64,000 nt of DNA from Halopseudomonas xiamenensis (lineage in GTDB: Bacteria; Pseudomonadota; Gammaproteobacteria; Pseudomonadales; Pseudomonadaceae): NCBI RefSeq assembly GCF_014219065.1, contig NZ_JACLGO010000003.1:124001-188000 (forward strand), in the 5' to 3' direction. A program made the position numbers and the translations under genes. Below the pieces are notes generated by a model. It searched no databases. It saw only the letters and a list, made by a program, of their open reading frames with translations, and was not told where the DNA came from. Shown here piece by piece: positions 1 through 11,615 of this stretch (positions within the stretch are counted from its first letter, which is position 1; the number at the start of each line of letters is the position of its first letter).

Positions 1-306
1 AAGGGCCTGTCGGAGAACCGGGTGTTGTACGGCCACGTGTTCCGCAACGCCATGCTGCTGATCATTGCCGGCTTCCCTGCGGCACTGATCAGCGTGTTCT
101 TCACCGGAGCGCTGCTGATCGAGGTGATCTTTTCGCTGGATGGCCTGGGGCTGCTCGGCTTCGAGGCGGCGATCAACCGGGACTACCCGTTGATGTTCGG
201 CACCCTGTACATCTTCACCCTGCTGGGCCTGGTGGTGAAGCTGATCGGCGATATCGCCTACACCCTGGTCGATCCGCGCATCGACTTCGAAAGCCGGGAG
301 GGTTGA
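1..306 (+). CDS. yejB: ABC transporter inner-membrane permease, YejB-like (3' part)
   Basis: The reading frame is open from the window edge, so only the last 101 codons are present. They read through a typical binding-protein-dependent permease C-terminus: hydrophobic segments near [20 protein letters not shown] and [20 protein letters not shown], then the ending [15 protein letters not shown]. In this family the protein forms the membrane channel of a peptide or microcin C/nickel-type importer together with YejE and YejF. The stop is three bases before the next permease start, so the genes are co-transcribed. The substrate-binding protein expected upstream is outside the window. The Yej subfamily name comes from the partner architecture and is less certain than the permease call. 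Confidence 0.85.
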   Translation, partial: KGLSENRVLYGHVFRNAMLLIIAGFPAALISVFFTGALLIEVIFSLDGLGLLGFEAAINRDYPLMFGTLYIFTLLGLVVKLIGDIAYTLVDPRIDFESREG

Positions 307-309
307 GCG

Positions 310-1338
310 ATGCCGCGTTTCCAGCTGTCACCACTCAACCGTCGCCGCTTCGCCCGCTTTCGCGCCAATCGCCGTGGCTGGTGGTCACTGCATATCTTCA
401 TGCTGCTGTTCGTACTCAGCCTGGGTGCCGAATTCATCGCAAACGACAAGCCGCTGCTGCTCGGCTACCAGGACGAGTTGTATTTCCCGGTATTCAAGCG
501 CTACGCCGAAACCGAGTTCGGCGGCGAGTTTCCCATCGAGGCCGATTATCGCAGTCCCTATGTGCGTGAGCTGATCGATGAGGCCGGGGGCTGGATGCTG
601 TGGCCGCCGATCCCCTACAGCTACCAGACCATCAATTACGAGCTGCAATTGCCAGCACCGGCACCGCCCTCGGCGGACAACTGGCTCGGCACCGATGACC
701 AGGCCCGGGATGTCATGGCCCGGGTCATCTACGGCTTCCGCATCTCGGTGCTGTTCGCCCTGACCCTGACCATCCTCAGCTCGATCATCGGCGTCATCGC
801 CGGTGCCATCCAGGGTTTCTATGGTGGACGCATCGACCTGATCGGCCAGCGTTTCATCGAGGTCTGGTCGGGTCTGCCGGTGTTGTACCTGTTGATCATC
901 CTGGCCAGCTTCGTGCAACCGAACTTCTGGTGGTTGCTGGGCATCATGTTGCTGTTTTCCTGGATGGCGCTGGTGGATGTGGTGCGTGCCGAATTCCTGC
1001 GTGGGCGCAACCTGGAATACGTACGCGCGGCCCGTGCCCTGGGCGCCGGCAACGCCAGCATCATGTTCCGGCATATCCTGCCCAACGCCATGGTCGCCAC
1101 CCTGACCTTCTTCCCGTTCATTCTCACCGGCGGGGTGATCACCCTGACCTCACTGGACTTCCTCGGCTTCGGCCTGCCACCGGGTTCGCCCTCGCTGGGT
1201 GAGCTGATCGCCCAGGGCAAGGCCAACCTGCAGGCGCCCTGGCTGGGCATCACCGCCTTCGTGGTGCTGTCGGTGATGCTGTCCCTGCTGGTATTCATTG
1301 GCGAGGCGCTGCGTGATGCCTTCGACCCGAGGAAATGA
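310..1338 (+). CDS. yejE: ABC transporter inner-membrane permease, YejE-like
   Basis: This 342-residue permease has one N-terminal membrane span (about residues 20-40), a periplasmic stretch of about 100 residues, and a C-terminal transport domain with five or so spans. The cytoplasmic EAA-like coupling loop is visible as EYVRAARALGAGNASIMFRHILPNA (shown in part: E-x-V-x-A-A-R-A-L-G). The long periplasmic insertion is usual for YejE-type partners and longer than in OppC/DppC. It pairs with the upstream permease and the downstream double ATPase. The next gene starts one base after its stop, which indicates translational coupling. Confidence 0.88.
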   Translation: MPRFQLSPLNRRRFARFRANRRGWWSLHIFMLLFVLSLGAEFIANDKPLLLGYQDELYFPVFKRYAETEFGGEFPIEADYRSPYVRELIDEAGGWMLWPPIPYSYQTINYELQLPAPAPPSADNWLGTDDQARDVMARVIYGFRISVLFALTLTILSSIIGVIAGAIQGFYGGRIDLIGQRFIEVWSGLPVLYLLIILASFVQPNFWWLLGIMLLFSWMALVDVVRAEFLRGRNLEYVRAARALGAGNASIMFRHILPNAMVATLTFFPFILTGGVITLTSLDFLGFGLPPGSPSLGELIAQGKANLQAPWLGITAFVVLSVMLSLLVFIGEALRDAFDPRK

Positions 1339-1339
1339 C

Positions 1340-2965
<1,626 letters not shown>

Positions 2966-2990
2966 GGCCATTGCAAAACAGGAAAAGAAC

Positions 2991-3791
2991 ATGGGATTTC
3001 TAAGCGGAAAACGCGTACTCATCGTTGGCGTAGCCAGCAAACTGTCCATCGCTTCGGGCATTGCCGCAGCCATGCACCGCGAAGGGGCTGAGCTGGCCTT
3101 CACCTACCAGAACGACAAGCTCAAGGGCCGTGTCGAAGGTTTCGCCAGTGACTGGGGCTCCAGTGCCGATATGTGCTTCCCCTGTGATGTGGCCGATGAT
3201 GCACAGATCGAGCACGTATTCGCCGAGCTGAGCAAGAAGTGGCCCGACGGCATCGACTGCATCGTGCATTCGGTGGGCTTCGCCCCTGGCGATCAGCTGG
3301 ACGGCGACTTCACCGAGGTGACCACCCGTGAGGGCTTCAAGATCGCCCATGACATCAGCGCCTACAGCTTCGTCGCTCTGGCCAAGGCCGGTCGCGAGCT
3401 GCTCAAGAAGCGCAACGGCAACCTGCTGACCCTGAGCTACCTGGGCGCGGTACGCACCATGCCCAACTACAACGTCATGGGCATGGCCAAGGCCAGCCTG
3501 GAAGCCGGCGTACGCTACCTGGCTGGCAGCCTGGGCGAGGACGGCATCCGCGTCAACGCCATCTCCGCCGGCCCGATCCGCACCCTGGCCGCCTCCGGCA
3601 TCAAGAGCTTCCGCAAGATGCTGGCCTACAACGAAGCCCGCACCCCGCTGCGCCGCAACGTGACCATCGAGGAAGTCGGCAATGCCGGTGCCTTCCTCTG
3701 CTCGGACCTGGCCTCGGGTATTTCCGGTGAGATCCTGTATGTCGATGGTGGCTTCAACACCACCGCCATGGGCAATCTCGACCAGGAATAA
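2991..3791 (+). CDS. fabI: Enoyl-[acyl-carrier-protein] reductase (NADH), FabI
   Basis: FabI reduces trans-2-enoyl-ACP in the last step of each fatty-acid elongation cycle in the cytoplasm and is the target of triclosan. The 266-residue length is normal for the family. The altered Rossmann glycine motif [13 protein letters not shown] lies near the N-terminus. The FabI-type active site Y-x6-K is seen as YNVMGMAK (Tyr about residue 160, Lys about 167). The C-terminus [16 protein letters not shown] is also typical. The start at 2991 is preceded by GGAAAAG and matches FabI proteins beginning MGFL. It follows the ABC genes on the same strand, and the downstream pump operon converges on it. Confidence 0.97.
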   Translation: MGFLSGKRVLIVGVASKLSIASGIAAAMHREGAELAFTYQNDKLKGRVEGFASDWGSSADMCFPCDVADDAQIEHVFAELSKKWPDGIDCIVHSVGFAPGDQLDGDFTEVTTREGFKIAHDISAYSFVALAKAGRELLKKRNGNLLTLSYLGAVRTMPNYNVMGMAKASLEAGVRYLAGSLGEDGIRVNAISAGPIRTLAASGIKSFRKMLAYNEARTPLRRNVTIEEVGNAGAFLCSDLASGISGEILYVDGGFNTTAMGNLDQE

Positions 3792-3799
3792 GCTGTACC

Positions 3800-3866
3800 G
3801 GCGAGCCGCCCCTTATCGCGGCGGGGCGCCGCTCCTACAACATGCACCTTGTGGGCGCCCCGCTTC
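3800..3866. repeat. REP-like palindromic repeat pair after fabI
   Basis: The intergenic stretch holds GGGGCGCC (3823-3830) and its complement GGCGCCCC (3854-3861), around a GCTCCTACAA core typical of Pseudomonas REP sequences. It lies between the convergent fabI and outer-membrane factor genes, where such elements commonly accumulate. It could fold in RNA from either side but has no T-tract. Confidence 0.6.
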
Positions 3867-3878
3867 GAGACTCTTCCT

Positions 3879-3908
3879 CGTCATTCTTCGCGAAGGCGAA
3901 GGATGACG
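3879..3908. repeat. Short intergenic palindrome
   Basis: The arms TCATTCTTCGC (3881-3891) and GCGAAGGATGA (3896-3906) pair along 11 bases with one G-T. This resembles the dispersed intergenic palindromes of the CGTCATTC...GAATGACG type. It may help end transcription of the two converging units, but no T-run follows. Confidence 0.5.
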
Positions 3909-3951
3909 GGGTAAGCGAACCGCATTACGCCCCGGGGCGATGGTTTTGCCG

Positions 3952-5373
3952 CTATTTCCCCGTTACCGACTGGATCACCGGATCATCCAGATCCCAGCCC
4001 CCACCGATGATCGCTGCCAGTTGCAGCGTGGCCGCCAATCTCTCGGCATGAATGTCCACTGCCACGCGCCGGGTACTCAGGGTGGTGTTCTGCGCGGTCG
4101 CCACCTCCAGGAAGGAAACCTGCCCCGCGCGATAGCGGTTGGTGATCACCCGCTCGTTCTCCAGCGCCAGTTGCAACAGGGCATCCTGCTGCTCGGTCTT
4201 CTCGGTGAGAATCTGCAGCGTGGCCAGGGCATCCTCCAATTCCCGCAGGCTGTCGAGTACGGTCTGGCGGTAGAACGCCGCCTGTTCATCGTAGCGGGCC
4301 AACGCCATATCTCGCGTCGCCGCACGCTGACCGCCATCGAACAAGGTCTGGGCCAGGGTCGGTCCAAGTGACCAGACCCTGGCAGGCGAGTCGAACAGAC
4401 CGCTGAAACTACCGCTCTGCACGCCGCCCCACAGATCCAGTGTCAAATCAGGCAGCCAGGCGGTCTGAGCCACCCCAATGCGGGCATTGGCCGCCGCTAC
4501 CTGGCGCTCGGCGGCCACCACATCGGGACGCCGGGCAATCAACACCGCCGGCAGGCTTTGCGGCAAGGCGGGGACGGCGGGCAGCTGCTCCCCTTCCTGC
4601 TGCAGAGCGAGATCGGCCGGAGCGACACCCAGCAACGCCGCCAGCGCGTTCTGCTCCCTGGCCCGGGCCGCCTGCAGGTCGTACATCTCGGTACGCAGCG
4701 ACTGGCGCTGGGTCTCGGCCTGGATCACATCGGCCCGCGACACTATGCCGGCCTCATACTGGTTGCGAGTCAGGCTCGCGGAGCGGTCGTAGGCGACCAT
4801 GGTTTCGTTGAGAATGTCCTGCTGGCGATCCAGTGCGCGCAGATTGACAAAGGCCCCGGCCACGGCCACCTGGATTGCCAGGCGTGCCGCAGCCAGGTCG
4901 GCGGCGCTGGCCTGCAGGCCGGCCTGATCGGCCTCGATTTCCCGGCGCACCCGGCCCCACAGGTCCGGCGCCCAGCCGATCTGCAGACGGGCATCGTACT
5001 GCTCGGAGGCCGATCGCCCGGTGTCCCCGCTGCCACCGCTGCGGCTGCCACCCAGGCTGGCCCCCACCTCAGGGCTCAAGCCTCCGCGGGACAGGCGCCA
5101 CTGCGCTTCGGCGGCGCGAAAGCGCGCCTCGGCCTGGGCCAGGGTCTGGTTCGCCCGGGTGCTGCGCTCCACCAGCGCGGTCAAGGTATCGTCTTCGAAT
5201 GCCAGCCACCAGCTGCCGCTGGCTGCCCAGCTCTGCGCGGGTATCGGCTGCCAGCCATCCTGATAGCGGATGGTGGCGGTATCCACGGTGTCGGGCTGGA
5301 TATAATCCGGTCCCAGGGTGCAGCCAGACAGAAGCACGGCGAACAGAGGCAAGGACAGCAGCTGTATTTTCAT
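3952..5373 (-). CDS. opmB: Outer-membrane factor lipoprotein of RND efflux system (OpmB/OprM type)
   Basis: This 473-residue protein of the NodT/OprM family has an N-terminal lipoprotein signal with lipobox LLSGC (Cys about residue 18). The acylated Cys is followed by TLGPDY, the usual start of these factors. Two copies of the outer-membrane-efflux repeat follow, with long helical coiled stretches (for example around residues 170-240 and 360-440). The trimer forms the exit duct through the outer membrane and periplasm. Its start overlaps the end of the upstream permease gene by four bases (ATGA), as in a single mux/mdt-type transcript. The gene order adaptor-permease-permease-duct matches MuxABC-OpmB as I know it. 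Confidence 0.9.
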   Translation of the reverse strand: MKIQLLSLPLFAVLLSGCTLGPDYIQPDTVDTATIRYQDGWQPIPAQSWAASGSWWLAFEDDTLTALVERSTRANQTLAQAEARFRAAEAQWRLSRGGLSPEVGASLGGSRSGGSGDTGRSASEQYDARLQIGWAPDLWGRVRREIEADQAGLQASAADLAAARLAIQVAVAGAFVNLRALDRQQDILNETMVAYDRSASLTRNQYEAGIVSRADVIQAETQRQSLRTEMYDLQAARAREQNALAALLGVAPADLALQQEGEQLPAVPALPQSLPAVLIARRPDVVAAERQVAAANARIGVAQTAWLPDLTLDLWGGVQSGSFSGLFDSPARVWSLGPTLAQTLFDGGQRAATRDMALARYDEQAAFYRQTVLDSLRELEDALATLQILTEKTEQQDALLQLALENERVITNRYRAGQVSFLEVATAQNTTLSTRRVAVDIHAERLAATLQLAAIIGGGWDLDDPVIQSVTGK

Positions 5374-8300
5374 GGCGATGGATTCATTGAGTCGACCGGT
5401 TGCTCCCGGTTGCGCAGCACCCGCTGACGCAGGCGCTCCAGATACAGGTAGATGACGGGTGTGGTGTACAGGGTCAGCAATTGACTGACCGCCAGCCCGC
5501 CGATGATGGTGATACCCAGCGGCCGGCGCATTTCCGCGCCCTCGCCGAAGCCCAGCACCAGTGGTACGGCGCCGAGCAGGCCGGCCAGGTTGGTCATCAG
5601 GATCGGGCGCAGGCGCAACAGCGCCGCCTGGCGGATTGCGGCATGGGGCGCCAGGCCATCACGGCGTTGGGCCTCGAGCGCGAAGTCGATCATCATGATG
5701 GCGTTCTTCATTACCACGCCGATCAGCAGGAACAGCCCCAGCAAGGCGATCAGGCTGAAATTCGTGCCACTGAAATTCAGTGCCAGCAGTGCGCCGACGC
5801 CGGCCGACGGCAGGGTCGACAGTATCGTCAGCGGATGCAGGGTGCTTTCGTACAGCACGCCGAGTACCAGATAAACCGCCAGCACCACCCACAGCAGCAA
5901 CCACGGCTGGTTGAGATTGACGCTGAAGTCCGGCCGGCCGGATGAGGCCGGCACCGTATGCACGCTGGTCGGCAGCATGATCTCACCGAGCATGCGGTCG
6001 ATCGCCTGCTCGGCTTCATAGGCCGTCACGCCGGGCGCCAGTGCATAGCCGACACCCACCGAGGCGAACTGCCCATCATGCCGCACCCGGTCGCTGGCCA
6101 TGCCATAGTCCCAGCTGGCAAAGGTGGACAGTGGCACCCGCGTGCCACTGTCGGTGACTACCTCGATCTGCCCCAGCACTGCCGGGTCCTCGGTATAGCG
6201 CGGGTCAAGCTCCATCACCACCCGATACTGGTTCAGCTCGTCGTAGAGCGTGGCCACCTGGCGCTGGGAAAAGGAGTTGTTGAGCAACGAGGCGATGGTC
6301 GCCATGTCCACGCCAAGGCGACGGGCCGCCTCCCGGTCTATATCGAGTACCACCTGCCGGGTTTCCTCACCGCCGGTCGAATCGACATCCACCAGTTCGG
6401 GCAGCTCCTGCATGGCCTCCGATACCCGTCGCGACCACAATTTCAGCGCCTCCAGCGAGTCGGAACGCAATACCACTTCGTGTTCGCTGCGCCGGAACGG
6501 CGAACCCAGGTGCAGATCCTGATCCACCATCAGCATCATCAGCGCGCCGGGAATCTGCGGCGTGTTCTGCCGCAGTCGCTCGACCACCTGCTGGGCGGAA
6601 ACGCCGCGCTCCTCCAGCGGTTTGAGATTGATCGACAGCTGGGCATTGGTGGTGCCGCCGGCGCCGCCACTGGTACCGGTCAGGTCCTGCACCGCCGGGT
6701 CGGCCAGGATGTACTGGCGGTAGGCTTCGATCTTGGGCTGCATGACCCGGAAGGAGAAGCCATCGTCACCGCGCACGAAGCCACGGATCTGCCCGGTGTC
6801 CTGCTGCGGCAGGGTTTCCTTGGTGATATCGATATACAGCCAGGTATTGCCGGCGACCACCACCACCAATGCCACCATGACCAGCACGCCGCGGCACAGC
6901 GCCCAGTCCAGGCTAGCCTGGTAACCGTCGCGCAGCGCTCCGAACAGGCTGGCGCTATAGCGCGCCACCGGCCCTGGTGTCTGCTCTCCCCGGCTCTGCA
7001 ACCACAGCGCGCAGAGACTCGGCGTCAGCGTCAGGGAAACCAGCAGGGAGATCAGCATGGCCGCCGCCAGGGTAATGGAGAACTCGCGGAACAGTCGCTC
7101 CACCACCCCGCCCATGAACAGAATGGAGACGAACACCACCACCAGCGCGACGTTCATTGCCAGCAGGGTAAAGCCCACCTCCCGGGTTCCGGTCAGCGCT
7201 GCCTGGAAGGGCGTCAGGCCATTCTCGATATGCCGCTCGACGTTCTCCAGCACCACGATGGCATCGTCCACCACCAGTCCGGCGGCGACGATCAGCGCCA
7301 TCAATGACAGGTTGTTGAGGGAGAAACCGTAGAAGTACATGACCACGAAGCTGCCGACCAGTGATACCGGCAGTGCCACCGAGGGGATCAATGCGGTGCG
7401 TGCGCTGCCGAGGAACAGCCAGACCACCAGCACTACCAGCAGCGAGGCCAGCACCAGGGTGAACTGGGCCTCGTTGAGCGTGGCGCGGATCACCGGCGAG
7501 CGGTCCATCACTACGGCCAGCTCGCTGTCGGCGGGCATCAGTGCCTGCAATTGCGGCAACTGCTCATGGATGGCATCGATGGTGCGCACGATATTGGCGC
7601 CGCTCTGGCGACTGATCATCAGGATCACCGCCGGATCATGGTTGTGAAAACCACTGGTATAGCGGTTCTCCACCGAGTCGCTGACGCTGGCCAGGTCACC
7701 GAGGCGCACCATTGCGCCATCCCGGTGGCGGATTACCAGCCCACGGTACTGTTCGGCGGTGCGCAGCGAATCGCTGATGCCCACCCGCCAGCGGTGCTGC
7801 TCATCCTCGATGAAGCCCAGCGGATACAACGCCGTACTCTGGGTGATGGCGCTGCGCACCTCGTCCAGGGCGATACCGTTGTGCAGCAAGGCGCCGGGGT
7901 CCAGTTGCACCCGTACCGCCGGCAACGAAGCACCGGTGACGCTCACCTCCCCCACCCCGGTGATCTGCGCCAGTTTCTGCGCCAGGATGGTCGAGGCCGC
8001 ATCGTAGAGATCGCTGGACGCCAGGTTGGCCGAGCTGAGCGCCAGTGCCATGATCGGCGCCTGGGATGGATTGACCTTGCGGTATTGCGGGTTGCCCGGC
8101 ATACCGGCGGGCAACTCGCCACGCACCGTATTGATGGCCGCCTGCACTTCCCGCGCGGCCTCGTCGATATTGCGGTCCAGTTCGAACTGCAACATGATCT
8201 CGGTGGAGCCCTGGTTGCTGCCGGAAGTGATCGCGACCACCCCGGAAATACTACCCAGCGCCCGTTCCAGTGGCGTGGCAACGGTGGTCGCCATGCTTTC

Positions 8301-8468
8301 CGGGCTGGCCCCCGGCAGGCTGGCGCTGACCGTGATCACCGGGAAGTCCACTTCCGGTAGCGGCGCCACCGGCAGCAGCCGCCAGGCCAGCAGACCGCAG
8401 GCCAGCAGGGCCAGGGCCAGCAAACAGCTGGCTATCGGCCGACTGACGAACAGGCGTGCGGGGTTCAT
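5370..8468 (-). CDS. muxC: RND efflux inner-membrane transporter, MuxC/MdtC-like
   Basis: This is a 1032-residue, 12-span HAE1-family proton-driven exporter. The N-terminus [21 protein letters not shown] leads into TM1 and the porter-domain motif LPEVDFPVITV. The proton-relay Asp pair in TM4 is present as VVDDAIVVLENVERH. Two large periplasmic domains each of about 300 residues are present. Tandem permease genes of this kind form a heterotrimer with the MdtB-like partner encoded just upstream. Its start overlaps the partner's stop by one base. Substrates of Mux/Mdt pumps include novobiocin, some beta-lactams and macrolides, or bile-type detergents; which apply here cannot be told. Confidence 0.93.
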   Translation of the reverse strand: MNPARLFVSRPIASCLLALALLACGLLAWRLLPVAPLPEVDFPVITVSASLPGASPESMATTVATPLERALGSISGVVAITSGSNQGSTEIMLQFELDRNIDEAAREVQAAINTVRGELPAGMPGNPQYRKVNPSQAPIMALALSSANLASSDLYDAASTILAQKLAQITGVGEVSVTGASLPAVRVQLDPGALLHNGIALDEVRSAITQSTALYPLGFIEDEQHRWRVGISDSLRTAEQYRGLVIRHRDGAMVRLGDLASVSDSVENRYTSGFHNHDPAVILMISRQSGANIVRTIDAIHEQLPQLQALMPADSELAVVMDRSPVIRATLNEAQFTLVLASLLVVLVVWLFLGSARTALIPSVALPVSLVGSFVVMYFYGFSLNNLSLMALIVAAGLVVDDAIVVLENVERHIENGLTPFQAALTGTREVGFTLLAMNVALVVVFVSILFMGGVVERLFREFSITLAAAMLISLLVSLTLTPSLCALWLQSRGEQTPGPVARYSASLFGALRDGYQASLDWALCRGVLVMVALVVVVAGNTWLYIDITKETLPQQDTGQIRGFVRGDDGFSFRVMQPKIEAYRQYILADPAVQDLTGTSGGAGGTTNAQLSINLKPLEERGVSAQQVVERLRQNTPQIPGALMMLMVDQDLHLGSPFRRSEHEVVLRSDSLEALKLWSRRVSEAMQELPELVDVDSTGGEETRQVVLDIDREAARRLGVDMATIASLLNNSFSQRQVATLYDELNQYRVVMELDPRYTEDPAVLGQIEVVTDSGTRVPLSTFASWDYGMASDRVRHDGQFASVGVGYALAPGVTAYEAEQAIDRMLGEIMLPTSVHTVPASSGRPDFSVNLNQPWLLLWVVLAVYLVLGVLYESTLHPLTILSTLPSAGVGALLALNFSGTNFSLIALLGLFLLIGVVMKNAIMMIDFALEAQRRDGLAPHAAIRQAALLRLRPILMTNLAGLLGAVPLVLGFGEGAEMRRPLGITIIGGLAVSQLLTLYTTPVIYLYLERLRQRVLRNREQPVDSMNPSP

Positions 8469-11400
8469 CAGCCCTGGCTCGCCGCGTCCGCACCCGCCGG
8501 GCTACGGCGACGCCGCCCCAACCGGTCGAAGAACAGGTATACCACCGGGGTGGTGAACAGCGTCAACACCTGGCTGACCAGCAAGCCGCCGACCATCACC
8601 AGGCCCAACGGCTGGCGCAGCTCTGCCCCCGAACCACTGGCCAGCATCAGCGGCACCGCGCCGAACAGGGCCGCCAGGGTCGTCATCAGGATCGGCCGGA
8701 AGCGCAGCATCGCCGCGCGGTGGATCGCCTGGCGCGGTGCCATGCCCTGGTTGCGCTGGGCTTCGAGCGCGAAGTCCACCATCATGATGCCGTTCTTCTT
8801 CACCAGACCGATCAGCAATACCACCCCGACCACCGCAATCATGTCCAGCGCCCGGCCACTGACCAGCAGCGCCAACAGTGCGCCTACCGTCGCCGAGGGC
8901 AGCGTGGATAGAATGGTGATCGGGTGGATGGTGCTCTCATAGAGTACGCCGAGCACTATGTACATGGTCAGGATCGCCGCCAGAATCAACCACAGGGTAT
9001 TGGACAGCGACGCCTGGAAGGCTTCGGCTGCGCCCTGGAAGCGGGTCTCGATCTCCGCCGGCATGGCCAGCTCCTGCTTGACCTGCTCGATCGCCGCCAC
9101 CGCCTGGCCGAGCGAAGCCTTCGCCCCGAGATTGAAGGACACCGTGGCCACCGGGAACTGCCCCTGATGGTTGATCATCAGCGAGGTCGCACGCTGGTGC
9201 AATCGCGCCACGCTGGCCAGCGGCGCCTGGCCGCCCGAAGCGGTGGGCAGGTAGATGCTGCTCAGCGCTTCCGGCCCCCGGGCCAGCGCCGGGTCCATCT
9301 CCAACACCACCCGGTACTGGTTGGCCTGGGTGAACAGCGTGGAAATCTGCCGCTGGCCGAAGGCGTTCTGCAACACCTCGGCGATGTTCGATACGCTTAT
9401 ACCGAGGCGCGCGGCGGCGTCGCGGTCGATTTCCAGGTAGAGTTCCTGGCCGCGCTGCTGCAGGTCGGATGCCACGTCGGTCAGTTCCGCACGCTGGCTC
9501 AGGGCGTCCACCAGGCGCGGGGTCCACTCACCGAGGGTCTCGCTGTCCAGGCTGGTCAGGGTGAACTGGTACTGGGTCCGGGCCACCCGATCCTCGATGC
9601 TCAGCTCCTGCACCGGCTGGAACCAGGCCTGGATACCTTCGACCTCGGCGGCGCGCTGGCGCAGTCGCTCCATGACGGTGAACACCGATTCGCTGCGTTC
9701 CCTGTGCGGCGGCAGGTTGATGAACATGCGACCGCTGTTGAGACTGGCGTTGGTACCATCCACACCGATGAAGGATGACAGGCTGACCACCCCGGTATCC
9801 TCCAGCAGGGCCGCGCCCAGGGCCTGCTGCCGCTCGCCCATGGCGCCGAAGGAAACATCCTGCGGGGCTTCGGTCACCACCTGGATCACGCCGCTGTCCT
9901 GCACCGGAAAGAAATCCTTGGGCACCGCCAGATACAGCAGCGCGGTCAGGCCGATGGTCGCCAGCATCACCAGCAGCATCAGTGGCTGGCGATCCAGCAC
10001 CCAGTCGAGCCACTCGCCGTAGCGGCGGATGGTGCGGCTCATCAGGCTGGCGTCCTCGGCCTGCTCGTCATGGGCCAGCGGCTCGCGCAGCATGCGCGCG
10101 CACATCATCGGCGTCAGCGTCAGCGACACTACCAGGGAAATAGCGATGGCCACCGCCAGGGTCACGGCAAACTCGTGGAACAACCTTCCCACCAGGTCGC
10201 CCATGAACAGCAGCGGGATCAGTACCGCGATCAACGACAGGGTCAGCGAGATCAGAGTGAAACCGATCTGCGCCGCCCCCTTGAGCGCGGCCTCCATCGG
10301 TGACGCGCCCTGCTCCCGGTGCCGGGCGATGTTCTCCAGCATGACGATGGCATCATCCACTACGAATCCGGTGGCGATGGTCAGCGCCATCAGCGTCAGG
10401 TTGTTGATGGAGAAGCCCATCAGGTACATGAAGCCGAAGGTGCCGACCAGCGACAGCGGCACGGCGATACTGGGGATGATGGTGGCGGGAATGCTGCGCA
10501 GAAAGGCGAAGGTCACCAGTACCACGAGGAAAATCGCGAACAGCAGCTCCTGCTGCACGTCGCGCACCGAGGCGCGGATACTCTGGGTACGGTCGGTGAG
10601 CACCATCACGTCCACCGCCGCCGGCAGGGTCGCGGTCAACTGCGGCAACAGCGCCTGCACCCGGTCCGCTACCTCGATGACATTGGCGCCGGGCTGGCGC
10701 TGGACATTGAGCAACACCGCTGGCTGAGCATTGGCCCAGGCCGAGAGAAAACGGTCTTCAGCGCCGTCGATGATATTGGCCACATCACCCAGGCGCAGGG
10801 CGGCGCCATCCTGCCAGGCGAGGATCAGGTCGTGATAGTCCTGCACCGAGCGGATCTGGTCGTTGGCGTCCAGCATGGTGGTGCGATGCGGGCCGTCGAA
10901 GCTGCCCTTGGGCTGGTTGACGTTGGTCGCGGCGATGGCCGCACGCACATCGTCGAGGCTCAGGCCACGGGCGGCCAGCGCCGCCGGATTGGCCTGTACC
11001 CGCAGCGCCGGTCGCTGGCCGCCGGCCAGACTGACCATGCCCACCCCGGACAGCTGGGCGAGCTTCTGCGCCATGCGCGTGTCCACCAGATCATGAACCT
11101 GCGGCAGCGGCATGGCCTCGGAGGTGATCGCCAGGGTGAGGATGGGCGCATCCGCCGGGTTGACCTTGCGATAGATCGGCGGTGCCGGCAGATCATTGGG
11201 CAGCAGGCTGTCAGCGGTATTGATCGCCGCCTGCACTTCCTGCTCCGCTACCCCGAGGTCCACTTCCAGGCCGAACTGCAGGGTGACCACCGAGGCACCG
11301 GCGGAACTGGTGGAGGACATCTGCTTGAGCCCTGGAATCTGCCCCAGATGCCGCTCCAGCGGCGCAGTGATGGTGCGGGCGGTGACATTCGGCCCGGCAC

Positions 11401-11560
11401 CCGGCTGGAAGGTGAAGACCTGGATGATCGGATAATCCACCTGTGGCAAGGCCGCCACCGGTAGCATCCGCCAGGCGATGATGCCGGTGATCAGGAACGC
11501 CAGCATCAGCAGCGAGGTGGCCACCGGACGCAGGATGAACGGACGCGACAGGCTGTTCAT
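8468..11560 (-). CDS. muxB: RND efflux inner-membrane transporter, MuxB/MdtB-like
   Basis: This 1030-residue protein is the second RND subunit of the heteromultimeric pump. The N-terminus [20 protein letters not shown] is the MdtB/MuxB form. The [11 protein letters not shown] porter motif and the TM4 proton-relay motif [15 protein letters not shown] are intact. Length and 12-span layout are normal. It lies between the adaptor gene (55 bases upstream) and muxC (1-base overlap), so all four genes should be one transcript. Two different RND subunits in one operon separate this system from single-permease MexAB types. Confidence 0.93.
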   Translation of the reverse strand: MNSLSRPFILRPVATSLLMLAFLITGIIAWRMLPVAALPQVDYPIIQVFTFQPGAGPNVTARTITAPLERHLGQIPGLKQMSSTSSAGASVVTLQFGLEVDLGVAEQEVQAAINTADSLLPNDLPAPPIYRKVNPADAPILTLAITSEAMPLPQVHDLVDTRMAQKLAQLSGVGMVSLAGGQRPALRVQANPAALAARGLSLDDVRAAIAATNVNQPKGSFDGPHRTTMLDANDQIRSVQDYHDLILAWQDGAALRLGDVANIIDGAEDRFLSAWANAQPAVLLNVQRQPGANVIEVADRVQALLPQLTATLPAAVDVMVLTDRTQSIRASVRDVQQELLFAIFLVVLVTFAFLRSIPATIIPSIAVPLSLVGTFGFMYLMGFSINNLTLMALTIATGFVVDDAIVMLENIARHREQGASPMEAALKGAAQIGFTLISLTLSLIAVLIPLLFMGDLVGRLFHEFAVTLAVAIAISLVVSLTLTPMMCARMLREPLAHDEQAEDASLMSRTIRRYGEWLDWVLDRQPLMLLVMLATIGLTALLYLAVPKDFFPVQDSGVIQVVTEAPQDVSFGAMGERQQALGAALLEDTGVVSLSSFIGVDGTNASLNSGRMFINLPPHRERSESVFTVMERLRQRAAEVEGIQAWFQPVQELSIEDRVARTQYQFTLTSLDSETLGEWTPRLVDALSQRAELTDVASDLQQRGQELYLEIDRDAAARLGISVSNIAEVLQNAFGQRQISTLFTQANQYRVVLEMDPALARGPEALSSIYLPTASGGQAPLASVARLHQRATSLMINHQGQFPVATVSFNLGAKASLGQAVAAIEQVKQELAMPAEIETRFQGAAEAFQASLSNTLWLILAAILTMYIVLGVLYESTIHPITILSTLPSATVGALLALLVSGRALDMIAVVGVVLLIGLVKKNGIMMVDFALEAQRNQGMAPRQAIHRAAMLRFRPILMTTLAALFGAVPLMLASGSGAELRQPLGLVMVGGLLVSQVLTLFTTPVVYLFFDRLGRRRRSPAGADAASQG

Positions 11561-11615
11561 CTGCCGTTGCCCTCAGCCAGCGTCAGCGCAGTTGCGTTCC
11601 AGGTCAGCCAGCCCA